Shown piece after piece: positions 53,708 to 62,588 of a DNA stretch of 64,000 nucleotides. Source of the DNA: Alloacidobacterium dinghuense (lineage in GTDB: Bacteria > Acidobacteriota > Terriglobia > Terriglobales > Acidobacteriaceae). The stretch's first letter is position 1; every line of letters begins with the position of its first letter. Where the stretch lies: positions 2,356,001 to 2,420,000 of the forward strand of contig NZ_CP060394.1 of the NCBI RefSeq assembly GCF_014274465.1, read 5' to 3'. The notes beneath the pieces are model-generated. The model saw only the letters and a program-made list of their open reading frames with translations. It was not told the DNA's origin and searched no databases. The position numbers and the translations under genes were made by a program.

Positions 53708-54157
53708 TCATGCTGGCCCATTTCCTCGGCGGACAGATCGACTTCGCTGGCCAAACCAGTCATCCAACTCGCTCTGCTCCCTGCGGACCTGCTCCTTCGC
53801 GGCCTCAACGGCCCGGGCGTCAATCACGTTTGCTACCTGCCTGCACTCCTTGCGCCGATTGAGATACACTGCCTTCGCCGCATCCACTTGAACTTCTTTT
53901 CTCTCGCGGGCAGATTCAAAGAGACTCTGTTCCCGTGTCACCCATTCACTGACAGCCTGAGCCACCAGCCAGTCCGTGCGCTGCGCCTCCGAGATACCGG
54001 CAAAGCTTTGCTGGCGCATGGCTCTCCCGGCTGTTTGTGCACGCGAAAGAGCGCGCTCAATCTGGGCCATCTCCTGCAGCTGCGCCTCTAATTCGACGCG
54101 ACTGACATCTTCAAGAAGCGACCGCAAGCGAAGTAATCGGTCGAGCGATGATTTCAT
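53708..54157 (-). CDS. fliJ: Flagellar export chaperone FliJ
   Basis: A 149-residue coiled-coil protein between fliI and fliK. Heptad-rich helices run nearly end to end (LLRLRSLLEDVSRVELEAQLQE, REQSLFESARERKEVQVDAA). FliJ sequences diverge strongly, so identity rests on gene position, size and the single long coiled coil. FliJ connects FliI ATPase with FlhA and helps release chaperones. Confidence 0.8.
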   Translation of the reverse strand: MKSSLDRLLRLRSLLEDVSRVELEAQLQEMAQIERALSRAQTAGRAMRQQSFAGISEAQRTDWLVAQAVSEWVTREQSLFESARERKEVQVDAAKAVYLNRRKECRQVANVIDARAVEAAKEQVRREQSELDDWFGQRSRSVRRGNGPA

Positions 54158-54160
54158 TTC

Positions 54161-55471
54161 TCAAACCCTGGCCGCGAGCGCCTGGATTGCCTTGCAGGCG
54201 TCCGCGAAGCCAACATCTTCATGCGCCTGTTGAACCAGAAATTCGCGCACCCATGACCGCAACTGAATCGCGCGATCTAGATCTCTGTCTGCTCCCGGCT
54301 TATAGGCGCCAATGCGGATCAGATCCTCTGATCTCGCATACACCGCCAGCATCCTGCGTATCAGTGCTGCCGAAGTCTTATGTTCCTCATTAATAATCGC
54401 CGGCATCAGGCGGCTGACCGAATCGAGAATCTGAATCGGCGGATACCAGCCCTCTGCGGCCATATCGCGGGAAAGAAAAATATGGCCATCGAGAAACGAT
54501 CGCGCTGCATCCACAATCGGCTCCTGCTGATCGTCTCCTTCCATCAGAACGGTGTAGAAAGCCGTGATGCTTCCCTTGCGAAACTGTCCGGCCCGCTCTA
54601 CAAGCCTCGCGAGGCGGCTGAAGACCGACGGCGTGTATCCTTTTGCCGTCGGAGGCTCACCCGCGGCCAGGCCGATCTCTCGCGCAGCCATGGCAAAGCG
54701 CGTCAGTGAATCGAGAACCAACAGCACATGCTTGCCCTGATGTGCAAAATATTCCGCAACTGCTGTCGCCGAAAGCGCCGCGCGGAGTCGCAGCAATGGC
54801 GACTGGTCAGACGTGGACACCAACACCACCGACCGCTTTCGTCCCTCCGGGCCCAGGCTGTCCTCCAGGAACTCCCCCACTTCGCGCCCGCGCTCGCCAA
54901 CCAAACCAACCACGATGATGTCGGCCTCGCTGTTGCGCGTCATCATGCCGATCAGCGTGCTCTTGCCCACACCCGAGCCACCGAAGATCCCGATGCGCTG
55001 TCCGCGGCCCACCGTCAGCATGCCGTCAATCGCGCGAATGCCCGTCCCCAGCGGCTGCCGGATGGGCACGCGCTCCAACGGATTGGGCACGCTGCGATCG
55101 AGAGAAACTGCCACGCGGGTCACTGGCCTCGGGCCATCGTCGATCGGCTGACCCGATGCGTTCAGCACCCGCCCAGTCAATCCTTCACCGGCCTCAAGAT
55201 ATGGAAGCGTGCCAAGCGCAGACACCTTATCGCCAAAACGAATACCTTCGGTACTTTCAAGCGGCATCGAAAGCACATTGCTGCCGCGAAAACCGATCAC
55301 CTCGGCCAGATGCGGCTGCCCGTTGCCGTCCAGAATCTCGCAGCACTCGCCCACCGAGCACAATGGCCCGGAGGATTCTATAGTCTGGCCCACAGCTTCA
55401 AGCACGCGGCCCTGCCAGCGCCAGGTTGAGCGCTGCCTGAGACGCGAGAAGTATGTGCCCAGCAGCTCCAT
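54161..55471 (-). CDS. fliI: Flagellum-specific ATP synthase FliI
   Basis: FliI is the hexameric ATPase of the export system. The 436-residue protein shows Walker A GGSGVGKSTLIGMM, Walker B LVLDSLTRFAMA, GEPPTAKGYTPSVFSRLARLVERAG (quoted in part) and a conserved RHIF-like DGHIFLSRDMAAEGWYPPI. ATG 55471 follows fliH by 4 nt. The N-terminal domain (beta-barrel) is short, normal for FliI. Confidence 0.96.
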   Translation of the reverse strand: MELLGTYFSRLRQRSTWRWQGRVLEAVGQTIESSGPLCSVGECCEILDGNGQPHLAEVIGFRGSNVLSMPLESTEGIRFGDKVSALGTLPYLEAGEGLTGRVLNASGQPIDDGPRPVTRVAVSLDRSVPNPLERVPIRQPLGTGIRAIDGMLTVGRGQRIGIFGGSGVGKSTLIGMMTRNSEADIIVVGLVGERGREVGEFLEDSLGPEGRKRSVVLVSTSDQSPLLRLRAALSATAVAEYFAHQGKHVLLVLDSLTRFAMAAREIGLAAGEPPTAKGYTPSVFSRLARLVERAGQFRKGSITAFYTVLMEGDDQQEPIVDAARSFLDGHIFLSRDMAAEGWYPPIQILDSVSRLMPAIINEEHKTSAALIRRMLAVYARSEDLIRIGAYKPGADRDLDRAIQLRSWVREFLVQQAHEDVGFADACKAIQALAARV

Positions 55472-55475
55472 GCCT

Positions 55476-56237
55476 TCAGGCTTCTTCCGCCTTGGTTACA
55501 GCCTTCAAGTCGTCGCGCCGCACGGGCTCACGGTGTTCGAGAAGATCAAAAAAGCCGCGCTCGATCTCAGCCAACTGCGCCTTCACCCCCAGATCGACGC
55601 TGCCAAGATGCGTTTCCAGTGTGCATTCTCCAGCCTGCAATGTATCGTCGGCCATAAGCTGAGGGCGCAGCGGCAGATTCGGCATCAGCTGAATCATCTC
55701 GCTCCACAACTGATGTTGCGACGTGGGCACGCGCAATCGAACCTCTGTGGTATCAGAAAGCTGTCCCAGCGCAACACGAACTGCTCCCGACAACAGAAGC
55801 GGATCCATCTGCGCTTCGCGATGCAGAATACGCGTGGCAATGCTTAAGGCCAGCCGCACGACCTCCTGCTCCACCCGTGCCAGATAGCCGCCCCGAGCAG
55901 ATGCGAATTCGCTCAATGCATGCTCCATCGCATTCGCCATCTTCCGGACAGCCGCACTCCGGTCTGATTCTTCCTCCCGGCGTCCACGCTCGAATGCAGC
56001 CGCTATCTCCGCTTCCAGCTTCTGCTGAAACCCGCCGTCGCGTTCGCGCAGCTGCTCTTCCAACTCCTGCAGGCGCGCCGTCAACAGCGCAAAATCGTCG
56101 TGGCCTTTGTCTAGACTCTTGTTGTCCGCTGCCGGCTCCGCCAACTCCTCACTGGGAAAGGTGCTTGGCGCGAATGCGAGACGATACTCCATCCGCCGAA
56201 TCTTTGGTTCCACTTTGTGCAACATCTCCCTCTCCAT
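55476..56237 (-). CDS. fliH: Flagellar assembly protein FliH
   Basis: FliH is the stator-like regulator that holds FliI. The protein of 253 residues has a charged helix with Glu/Arg/Gln heptads (LQELEEQLRERDGGFQQKLE) from about residue 50, then a globular region (EQEVVRLALSIATRILHREAQ, EVRLRVPTSQHQL) that matches the E/HrpE/FliH family. The last segment, LGSVDLGVKAQLAEIERGFF, is a conserved end. It lies between fliG and fliI in the usual order. Confidence 0.88.
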   Translation of the reverse strand: MEREMLHKVEPKIRRMEYRLAFAPSTFPSEELAEPAADNKSLDKGHDDFALLTARLQELEEQLRERDGGFQQKLEAEIAAAFERGRREEESDRSAAVRKMANAMEHALSEFASARGGYLARVEQEVVRLALSIATRILHREAQMDPLLLSGAVRVALGQLSDTTEVRLRVPTSQHQLWSEMIQLMPNLPLRPQLMADDTLQAGECTLETHLGSVDLGVKAQLAEIERGFFDLLEHREPVRRDDLKAVTKAEEA

Positions 56238-56249
56238 ACGCTGGCGCGA

Positions 56250-57332
56250 CTACACCAGCAGGTCATCGCCCTGTTCGATCTTCAGAATCACTTTTCCGTC
56301 TGCTTCAAGCTTGCGCGCCAGATTGAGAATCTCGTGTTGTGCGAGGGTCACCTCACGCGTGCGCACCGGTCCAAGCACTTCCATGTCTTCCTTGAGCATC
56401 TCCACCGCACGCGACGACATCGCGCGAAAGATCTGCGCCTTCACGTCTTCCCTTGCGCCCTTGAGCGCCATGGCGAGGGTCGGCTTATCGATCGCGCTGA
56501 CCAACTCGCGCATGCTTGCTGATGGCACGGTCACTAGGTCTTCAAAGGTGAACATCAGATTGCGAATGTTAAGCGCAACTTCGGGCTCGTCCTCTTCAAT
56601 CTGCTCAAGAATCTTCTTTGTCTGTTCGGCGTCGAGGCGATTCAACAGATCAGCCACCGCCTTGAAACCCGCATACGCTTTGCGGCTGGTGTCTCCCACA
56701 GTCTCAAGACGCTTGTGGAGAATCAGCGCAACCTTCTGCGCCATCTCCGGAGAGAACTGACGCATCTCTGCCAGCCGCCTCACTACAGCGACCTTCTGAT
56801 CCTCGCCCAGGCTGTTCAGCACCAGCGATGCACGCTTTGGATCGAGGTGCGCCAGAACCAGGGCGACCGTCTGTGGATGCTCTCCATCAAGAAACTTGCC
56901 CAGTTGCTGCGGATCGACCTTCTGCAGCATTGCCAGATCGCCCTGGCTCGCCTCCTGAGCCCGCTTCACCAGCGCCAGCAGATCTTCGGCGCGCTGCTTG
57001 CCGAAGGATTCCACCAACAGCTTGGTGGCGTATTCGAGACCGCCATGCATCATGTAGCGCTGGGTCTCGATCATCTCGAAGAATTCTTCCATTACCTGCA
57101 GAGACGCCTCGGGCCGAACATTGCGCAGATCGGCAATTTCTTCGGTCAGCCGCTGCACATCGTTATCCGGCAGGTTTTGAAGGATCCTTTTGCCCAGTTC
57201 ATCGCCTACGGCAACGACGAGGATCGCAGCCTTCTTGATTCCGGACAACGAGCGCTCAGAGGCGCGGCGTTCCGTTACCGGAGGCGGCACGAGACTCGTC
57301 GTGGTTGTGGGCAAAGGCGCAGTCGTCGCCAT
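56250..57332 (-). CDS. fliG: Flagellar motor switch protein FliG
   Basis: FliG links the rotor to the stator. The 360-residue protein has the N-terminal helical domain (LSGIKKAAILVVAVGDELGK), the middle domain with QTVALVLAHLDPKRASLVL, and a C-terminal domain with EALDVLMFTFEDL-like charged residues (DLVTVPSASMRELVSAIDKP, then ARLDVKAQIFRAMSSR-like). Rotor-charge residues cluster in the last third. An extra 30-residue N-terminal tail (TTAPLPTTTTSLVPPPV) is Thr/Pro-rich. It follows fliF by 12 nt. Confidence 0.95.
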   Translation of the reverse strand: MATTAPLPTTTTSLVPPPVTERRASERSLSGIKKAAILVVAVGDELGKRILQNLPDNDVQRLTEEIADLRNVRPEASLQVMEEFFEMIETQRYMMHGGLEYATKLLVESFGKQRAEDLLALVKRAQEASQGDLAMLQKVDPQQLGKFLDGEHPQTVALVLAHLDPKRASLVLNSLGEDQKVAVVRRLAEMRQFSPEMAQKVALILHKRLETVGDTSRKAYAGFKAVADLLNRLDAEQTKKILEQIEEDEPEVALNIRNLMFTFEDLVTVPSASMRELVSAIDKPTLAMALKGAREDVKAQIFRAMSSRAVEMLKEDMEVLGPVRTREVTLAQHEILNLARKLEADGKVILKIEQGDDLLV

Positions 57333-57344
57333 CGTCGTCTCTCC

Positions 57345-58961
57345 TTACTCCGTGTGAATCCAGCTTTGCAAAAGACGTGCAGTCTGCGCAGGTTCCCGAC
57401 GCAGGTGTTCTGCTACCGCATCAAACACCAACTGTGCGCGCTTCTTTCTGTGTTCACCCGCTTCGTCATCCGTTTCCACTTCAACAGGAGACGACTCGCC
57501 TGAAGCCAATTGCGGCTCTGCAAGCGGCGCCCCGACAGCAGCATTCTGCCGAGGCTCCGTCTTCCGCATGGCGGGTCGAAGAACGAAGAACACGAGGCAG
57601 AGAAACACCGCAACCAGCGCACTGTACTTCCACATGGGTTCTGACTGGGCGGCTCCAGCCAGGAACTGCTCCATGGCGGTCGCCGGTGGATGCGCTGAGT
57701 TATCTTCAAACGCCATGTCTTCAACGCTCACCGTATCCCCGCGTGCGCTGTCAAAGCCGATTGCCGCCTGCGCCAGTTCGGTCAGATGCTGCATCTCTTC
57801 CGGCGTGCGCGATTGCCAACTCACCAGTTTGCCATTGACAAGCATTCGATGATTGATCAGCACCGCCGCCGTTACCCGCCGCAGCTTGCCGGTGCCCTGA
57901 ACGGTATGGCGCACGCGCTTTGAGGCGCCGTACGTACCGCTCTCCTGGCGCAGATTTTGCGTGCCGAGGTTCTGTTGCGGAAAGAGCGGCGGCTGCACAT
58001 TGGGAGCATTGCTCGCCGTGCCGGGAACACCTGTCGGGCCGGACTGCGCCCCAGAGGTCTGGTCGGACCGCTGCATCGAAAGCGTCACCACATTACTTGG
58101 GTCGTAGGTCTCATCGACTTCATCGGCAGAGGAGCTGTCATAGTCCACATTGACCGAAGCTCGGACATTTCCCACCCCGGCCACCGGCTCGAGAGTCTCG
58201 ACCAGCTTGGCTGCCAGCTCCTGTTCGTGCGCGGCTGCATCTGCGCTGGCATTATGCCGGCCCAGTTGCAGCCGCCCTTCTGCATCCACCAGGGCCACAT
58301 CTTCCGGATGCAGATCGTCCACGGCGCTGGCCACAAGGTTGCGAATGGCATCCGCCTGTTCGTCGCTCAAGGACCGCCGTTTCAATTTCAGGACCACCGA
58401 TGCTTTGGCATCGCGCTGTTGCGAGGTATAGAGCGAATCGTGCGGCATCACCAGGTGAACCCGCGAAGATTCAACTTCAGAAAGAGTATTGATCGTATGC
58501 TCCAGTTCGCCCTCGAGAGCGCGCTGGTAATTTACCTTTTCGTCGAACTCCGATCCTATCCAGTTCGGCTTGTCGAAAAGCTCAAATCCCATGCGTCCGC
58601 TTTTTGGTCCGCCCTTGGCCGTTGTAGCAAGGCGAGCCTTATCGAGATTGGCTGCCGGGACACGCAACGATGTCCCATCGGGAGATACATCGAAGGGAAT
58701 ATTCGCCGCCGTCAGCTCCGACGCGATCTCGCGGGCATCGGACGGCTCAAGACCTGCATAGAGCGTCTTCCAGTCCGTGCGCGTGGCAAACCAGAGAATG
58801 CCGAGAAAACAAAGGAGCGCGAGGCCTCCGGCTCCCAGCAGCCAGAGCCGCCGCTGTCCTTCCATGCCTCGTAGTCGGGCGAGCAGTCCCTGCATCATCG
58901 CGCTTGCCCGATGCGGCAAACCCGATGGCGGCGCCGGTTGCATTTGCTGGTTCTCATCCAT
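57345..58961 (-). CDS. fliF: MS-ring protein FliF
   Basis: FliF builds the membrane MS-ring. The 538-residue protein has a transmembrane helix near residue 38 (LLGAGGLALLCFLGILWF), YscJ/FliF-like domain segments (TLYAGLEPSDAREIASELTA, GTSLRVPAANLDKARL, KVNYQRALEGELEHTINTL), and a second transmembrane helix near residue 450 (ALVAVFLCLVFFVLRP). The C-terminal helix binds FliG. The Pro/Gln-rich first 15 residues are typical leader. ATG 58961 follows the fliE stop by 37 nt. Confidence 0.95.
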   Translation of the reverse strand: MDENQQMQPAPPSGLPHRASAMMQGLLARLRGMEGQRRLWLLGAGGLALLCFLGILWFATRTDWKTLYAGLEPSDAREIASELTAANIPFDVSPDGTSLRVPAANLDKARLATTAKGGPKSGRMGFELFDKPNWIGSEFDEKVNYQRALEGELEHTINTLSEVESSRVHLVMPHDSLYTSQQRDAKASVVLKLKRRSLSDEQADAIRNLVASAVDDLHPEDVALVDAEGRLQLGRHNASADAAAHEQELAAKLVETLEPVAGVGNVRASVNVDYDSSSADEVDETYDPSNVVTLSMQRSDQTSGAQSGPTGVPGTASNAPNVQPPLFPQQNLGTQNLRQESGTYGASKRVRHTVQGTGKLRRVTAAVLINHRMLVNGKLVSWQSRTPEEMQHLTELAQAAIGFDSARGDTVSVEDMAFEDNSAHPPATAMEQFLAGAAQSEPMWKYSALVAVFLCLVFFVLRPAMRKTEPRQNAAVGAPLAEPQLASGESSPVEVETDDEAGEHRKKRAQLVFDAVAEHLRREPAQTARLLQSWIHTE

Positions 58962-58998
58962 GCTGCGTCGTCTCGCTGTCTTGTCAGTTCGTGAATGA

Positions 58999-59310
58999 TT
59001 AGAACTGCAGGCCCATCAGCTGCTGAAAAGCGCCTACCGCTTTATTGCGCACGGCCAGCGAGAGTTCAAACGCTGCATCCGCATCGCCGGTCGCAATCAT
59101 CGCCGTATGTACATCGACGCCGCTGCCATCGAGCAATCCCTGGACGGCAGTCGAAGCCTTATCCTCCAGTTGCTGCACGTTCTGGATCGCATTCTGAAAC
59201 AGGTCGGCGAAAGGAGTCTTAGGCGAGGCCGCCTGCGAAGGCGTCTGAAGATCAAAAGAATCCGGCAATGAAGCAATTGTGCTCGTCTGTGTTACAGAAT
59301 TCGCCTGCAT
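58999..59310 (-). CDS. fliE: MS-ring/rod junction protein FliE
   Basis: A 103-residue protein. The C-terminal half, with VDVHTAMIATGDADAAFELSLAVRNKAVGAFQQLM (only part quoted elsewhere), carries the conserved FliE segment of a helix pair, and the N-terminus is polar. FliE links FliF and the rod and is needed for export. It lies between flgC and fliF in the normal order. Confidence 0.92.
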   Translation of the reverse strand: MQANSVTQTSTIASLPDSFDLQTPSQAASPKTPFADLFQNAIQNVQQLEDKASTAVQGLLDGSGVDVHTAMIATGDADAAFELSLAVRNKAVGAFQQLMGLQF

Positions 59311-59337
59311 GGAATCTTCCTCCCGAAGATGTCGTAT

Positions 59338-59781
59338 TTACGACTTCAGAATGTCGAGCGACGAATTGATCATTCCCTTCGTCGCCTGCACGGCTGAGCT
59401 GTTCAGCCCATACGCCCGCGTTGCTCCCATCAGATCAACCATCTCCGTCAACGGGTTGATATCCGGATACGACACATACCCGTCCTTATCCGCATCCGGA
59501 TGCGATGGATCGAAACGTCGCAGCGTGCTGGCCGGGTCCTGCACCACCGCGGAGACTTCAACGCCGCCAATTTGCGAATCGGACTGCGCCAGCAGTTGAC
59601 CGGCAAATGTATTCGGCTCGGCCGCAGCCGACGAGAAAACAACATGCTGGCGCCTGTAAGGGCCGCCCTCCGGGGTCCTCGTCGTCTCTGCGTTCGCCAT
59701 ATTTGCCGCAACCACTTCGGCACGGATGCGCTCTGCCTTAAGCGCCGATCCACTCACTTCCATTACCCCGAACAGGTTCAT
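59338..59781 (-). CDS. flgC: Rod protein FlgC
   Basis: A 147-residue proximal rod protein. VSGSALKAERIRAEVVAANM and NAETTRTPEGGPYRRQHVVF are the FlgC pattern. The C-terminal segment NPLTEMVDLMGATRAYGLNS is also typical. It is 27 nt after flgB and before fliE. Length agrees with the family. Confidence 0.94.
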   Translation of the reverse strand: MNLFGVMEVSGSALKAERIRAEVVAANMANAETTRTPEGGPYRRQHVVFSSAAAEPNTFAGQLLAQSDSQIGGVEVSAVVQDPASTLRRFDPSHPDADKDGYVSYPDINPLTEMVDLMGATRAYGLNSSAVQATKGMINSSLDILKS

Positions 59782-59808
59782 CGCTTTCTCCTGACTGTTC
59801 TCCGCTGC

Positions 59809-60201
59809 CTACTTGCTGTCCGCATGAATCGCATCCATGACTCGTGTCGACTCGCGTTTCAGCAATTCGACTCCGGTGCGAAACTGCAGCTGCGCCTCGG
59901 CCATATTCAAACTTTCCCGATCCATCGAGACGTTGTTGCCGTCGGGCCGCTCAACGAGGCCATCCACCAACCCCACTCGCGGAGCAGATAGGGAAAAAGG
60001 CTTTCGCGCAACGCCATTCTTCGTCTGGCCTGCAGCCAGTTCGCCGAGAGATCGCTTCATCTCCCCGGCAAAGTCGAAGCCCTGAGCCCGATAGCCGGGC
60101 GTGTCGATATTCGCCATGTTCTGAGCAGTCAACTTCAATTCCTGGCTGGATAAGTCGAGATAGCGTTCCAGCGCGTCACTCATCGGAGTTGAGATTTGCA
60201 T
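59809..60201 (-). CDS. flgB: Rod protein FlgB
   Basis: A 130-residue rod subunit. LERYLDLSSQELKLTAQNMA and NIDTPGYRAQGFDFAGEM are the standard FlgB motifs, the latter being the general rod-protein signature. The C-terminal helix (LNMAEAQLQFRTGVELLKRE) is intact. It is the first gene of the rod/export part and is preceded by a sigma-54-type -24/-12 site about 66 nt upstream. Confidence 0.94.
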   Translation of the reverse strand: MQISTPMSDALERYLDLSSQELKLTAQNMANIDTPGYRAQGFDFAGEMKRSLGELAAGQTKNGVARKPFSLSAPRVGLVDGLVERPDGNNVSMDRESLNMAEAQLQFRTGVELLKRESTRVMDAIHADSK

Positions 60202-60266
60202 GCATTCACCTTTCCCTGAGTTCTGCCGATGCTCAGGCCAGAGATACGATTCCGCTTCTTTCTACT

Positions 60267-60283
60267 GCAGAAGACGGGCCAAC
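60267..60283 (-). promoter_or_regulatory. Sigma-54-type promoter upstream of flgB
   Basis: On the minus strand TTGGCCCGTCTTCTGCA carries GG and GC separated by exactly 10 nt, the spacing of -24/-12 promoters, with TGGCNC and TTCTGCA close to consensus. It is 66 nt from the flgB ATG and directly downstream of the sigma-54 activator gene, so flgB onward is likely sigma-54 controlled. Confidence 0.65.
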
Positions 60284-60309
60284 GGGCAGCGCGCTCGATT
60301 AGAGAACTC

Positions 60310-61614
60310 TTAGAAATCTCCTGCCTGCTCTCCAAACTCAATCTCCTCAGCACTGATCTCTGGCCGACTCTCGGCTAGAATCCAGGCGCGCTCCAGCATG
60401 TGTTCCAGCTCGCGCACATTTCCAGGCCAGCTGTATGCCTCGAGTTTCTGCATCGCTGCGGCGGTGATTGCCTTCGCCGGGCTCGTCTCAGCCATTGCGC
60501 CAAGAAAGTGTTGCACGAGCACAGACAGATCTTCTTTGTGCGACTGCAGGTCGGGGGTACGGATGAGAAAGACAGCAAGCCGGTAATACAAATCGGCGCG
60601 AAATGTCCCTTCGGCAGCCAGCTTTGCCAGTGAGCGGTGTGTTGCCGCCACAATGCGCACGTCCACCAGCACCGGCTCGTTGTCGCCCACACGCTGCAAC
60701 TCTCCGCACTCGACAAAGCGAAGCAATTTCGCTTGCAGCGGCAGCGGCATCTCGCCGATCTCATCCAGAAACAACGTTCCGCCTTGCGCTGCCTCAATGC
60801 GTCCGACACGCCCCTGTACAGCACCAGTAAAGGCTCCGCGCGTGTGTCCGAACAGCTCAGCTTCTAACAACGCCTCCGGAATGGCTGCGCAGTTCAAGGC
60901 AACGAAAGGACGTGAAGAGCGCGCACTCAGACGATGCAGCGCTCGTGCCACTAATTCTTTGCCTGTCCCTGTCGGTCCCTGCACCAGCACCGCTGTGCGG
61001 TGTTGTGCGACGAGACGGATGCGGCGGCTCACCTCAAGCATCGCCGGATGATTCCCGATAAACTCCGGCAGCCGGCATGACGGATCTGCAAGCGTACGCC
61101 TGCCTGCGGGGATCTCGGCGTTCGTGGCAGCGTCTACACCGCGATGAGCTGACTCCGCTTTTTCCGTCGATGGCGCAGCGGTTGCTGCCCCGCCTCTTGA
61201 ACTTTCTTCAGGCCATTCAATCACAGGCGCGCTATTCCAGATTGCGCCGTCCTCGTCCTGGCCACGTCGGAGCGCGTAGAGGATCTCATTCCGGCGGGGA
61301 CTCCGAGCTGTCTTCGTTGCAACCGAGCCATCCACGGCTATCAAGTCGACAAGGGGATAGAGCTTTTCGAACTCCGCGACAAATTCCTGTACCTCAAGAT
61401 CCGGCAACCACGAATCGAGAATGACGGCTTCGGCGGGTGCGCTATCGAGATGCGCGATCGCCTCAGCTCCGCCGGCAGCTTCGCGAACTCTCCAGTGCAA
61501 TCCGGTCAGAGTCTCCTTGACCCGCTGGCGGAAGGAAAGATCCGCGCTGGCAATCACCGCCGTTCGCGCTGAGGTTGCCGATTCCCGTTTCATCACTGGA
61601 GTAAATGTCGCCAT
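60310..61614 (-). CDS. Sigma-54-dependent activator (FlrC/FlgR-type) without DNA-binding domain
   Basis: A 434-residue response-regulator-like protein heading the rod genes. Residues about 14-110 look like a degenerate receiver (AVILDSWLPDLEVQEF keeps the aspartate, but the usual acidic pair and lysine are not evident). The AAA+ sigma-54 domain follows, with Walker A GPTGTGKELVARAL, the GAFTGA loop, Walker B GGTLFLDEIGEM and WPGNVRELEHMLERAW. The protein ends about 15 residues later (AEEIEFGEQAGDF), with no helix-turn-helix. Activators without a DNA-binding domain exist (FlgR of Helicobacter). It likely drives the sigma-54 site before flgB. Confidence 0.88.
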   Translation of the reverse strand: MATFTPVMKRESATSARTAVIASADLSFRQRVKETLTGLHWRVREAAGGAEAIAHLDSAPAEAVILDSWLPDLEVQEFVAEFEKLYPLVDLIAVDGSVATKTARSPRRNEILYALRRGQDEDGAIWNSAPVIEWPEESSRGGAATAAPSTEKAESAHRGVDAATNAEIPAGRRTLADPSCRLPEFIGNHPAMLEVSRRIRLVAQHRTAVLVQGPTGTGKELVARALHRLSARSSRPFVALNCAAIPEALLEAELFGHTRGAFTGAVQGRVGRIEAAQGGTLFLDEIGEMPLPLQAKLLRFVECGELQRVGDNEPVLVDVRIVAATHRSLAKLAAEGTFRADLYYRLAVFLIRTPDLQSHKEDLSVLVQHFLGAMAETSPAKAITAAAMQKLEAYSWPGNVRELEHMLERAWILAESRPEISAEEIEFGEQAGDF

Positions 61615-61644
61615 TCCTGTTTCCCTCTCTGGTTTATGCCGATA

Positions 61645-62316
61645 TCAGGCGCGTGCGCCGATCGAATATCCCTGTCCGCGCACCGTCTTGATCAAGGGCT
61701 CAGCGCCCGTGTCTTTCAACTTGCGGCGCAGATAGTTCACGTACACATCCACCACATTGGTACTCGCCGTTGGATTCATCTCCCATACGCGCTGCAACAA
61801 ATCTCCGCGCGAGATTGACCGCCCTCGCCCCAGCAGAAGGCACTCCAACAAGGCAAATTCCTTGTTCGTCAGCTGCACCGACTCTCCGGCGCGCTTCACC
61901 GTGCGATCCACACGATTCACTTCCAGATCTCTGTAACGCAGCACCAGCCCGGCCTCTCGTTTGCGGCGAATCAGAGCCCGGCAGCGGGCCCGCAGTTCCT
62001 GCAGCGAAAACGGCTTCAGCATGCAATCGTCGGCTCCAAGATCAAGGCAGCGGATCTTTGTAGCCAGTTCAGTTCGCGCTGTCAAAACCAGAATGGGGAG
62101 CTCATCGTCGACCGAGCGCGTGAATTGGAGGACCTCTGTTCCATCTTTTCGCGGGAGGTTCAGATCGAGGATCATCAAGTCGGGCGTGTCGGTGACAACC
62201 ATATCGGTGGCCGCTTCTCCATCGGCAACCAGAGTCACCTGATGCCCATCGGTCTCCAGTCCTTTCTTTAGAAAGGCACCCAATGCTCGATCGTCCTCCG
62301 CAATTAACAAGCGCAT
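61645..62316 (-). CDS. OmpR/PhoB-family response regulator
   Basis: A 223-residue two-component regulator. Receiver residues are intact: MRLLIAEDDRALGAFLKKGL, phosphoacceptor in LMILDLNLPRKDGTEVL, and Lys in LKPFSLQEL. The C-terminal winged helix reads LTNKEFALLECLLLGRGRSI and STNVVDVYVNYLRRKLKD, followed by IKTVRGQGYSIG. ATG 62316 is the typical N-terminus. It precedes the sigma-54 activator gene by 30 nt, so they may be one transcript. No histidine kinase is next to it. It may control flagellar gene expression, by inference from position. Confidence 0.9.
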   Translation of the reverse strand: MRLLIAEDDRALGAFLKKGLETDGHQVTLVADGEAATDMVVTDTPDLMILDLNLPRKDGTEVLQFTRSVDDELPILVLTARTELATKIRCLDLGADDCMLKPFSLQELRARCRALIRRKREAGLVLRYRDLEVNRVDRTVKRAGESVQLTNKEFALLECLLLGRGRSISRGDLLQRVWEMNPTASTNVVDVYVNYLRRKLKDTGAEPLIKTVRGQGYSIGARA

Positions 62317-62518
62317 GCGTGGCTCCCTCGCCGTATTCACACTGTCATCTGGAGCGCGGGTGGAACACAATCAAAGCTTGAGGGCAAAATCGTTGTGCGT
62401 TCTGAAATGAGAATGATGATGCACCGCGGTTTCAAAATGGGAGGCAGGCACAAAAATAAGCAGAACGCGCTTGACGCATGCCGGATTTCATCGAACCTGA
62501 GACGCAGATGTACCAATC

Positions 62519-62532
62519 GAGAAAAATTTCTC
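62519..62532. promoter_or_regulatory. Palindrome upstream of lexA
   Basis: GAGAAA-AA-TTTCTC (62519-62532) is a palindrome with 6-bp arms, 57 nt before the lexA start. Its A/T-rich centre and location suggest a possible LexA or other repressor site, but it does not match the best-known LexA boxes. It lies between the divergent OmpR-type regulator and lexA genes. Confidence 0.3.
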
Positions 62533-62576
62533 TCGGTGCGTTGAAAAAATCTTGCAATGATTCGCTTTTTATTCGC

Positions 62577-62582
62577 TACAAT
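62577..62582 (+). promoter_or_regulatory. Candidate -10 element of lexA
   Basis: TACAAT lies 6 nt before the lexA ATG at 62589, with TTGCAA 19 nt further upstream as a possible -35. If used, transcription would start at or about the ATG, giving a leaderless mRNA; no Shine-Dalgarno is seen before the ATG. This rests on one motif match. Confidence 0.4.
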
Positions 62583-62588
62583 GCCGTT

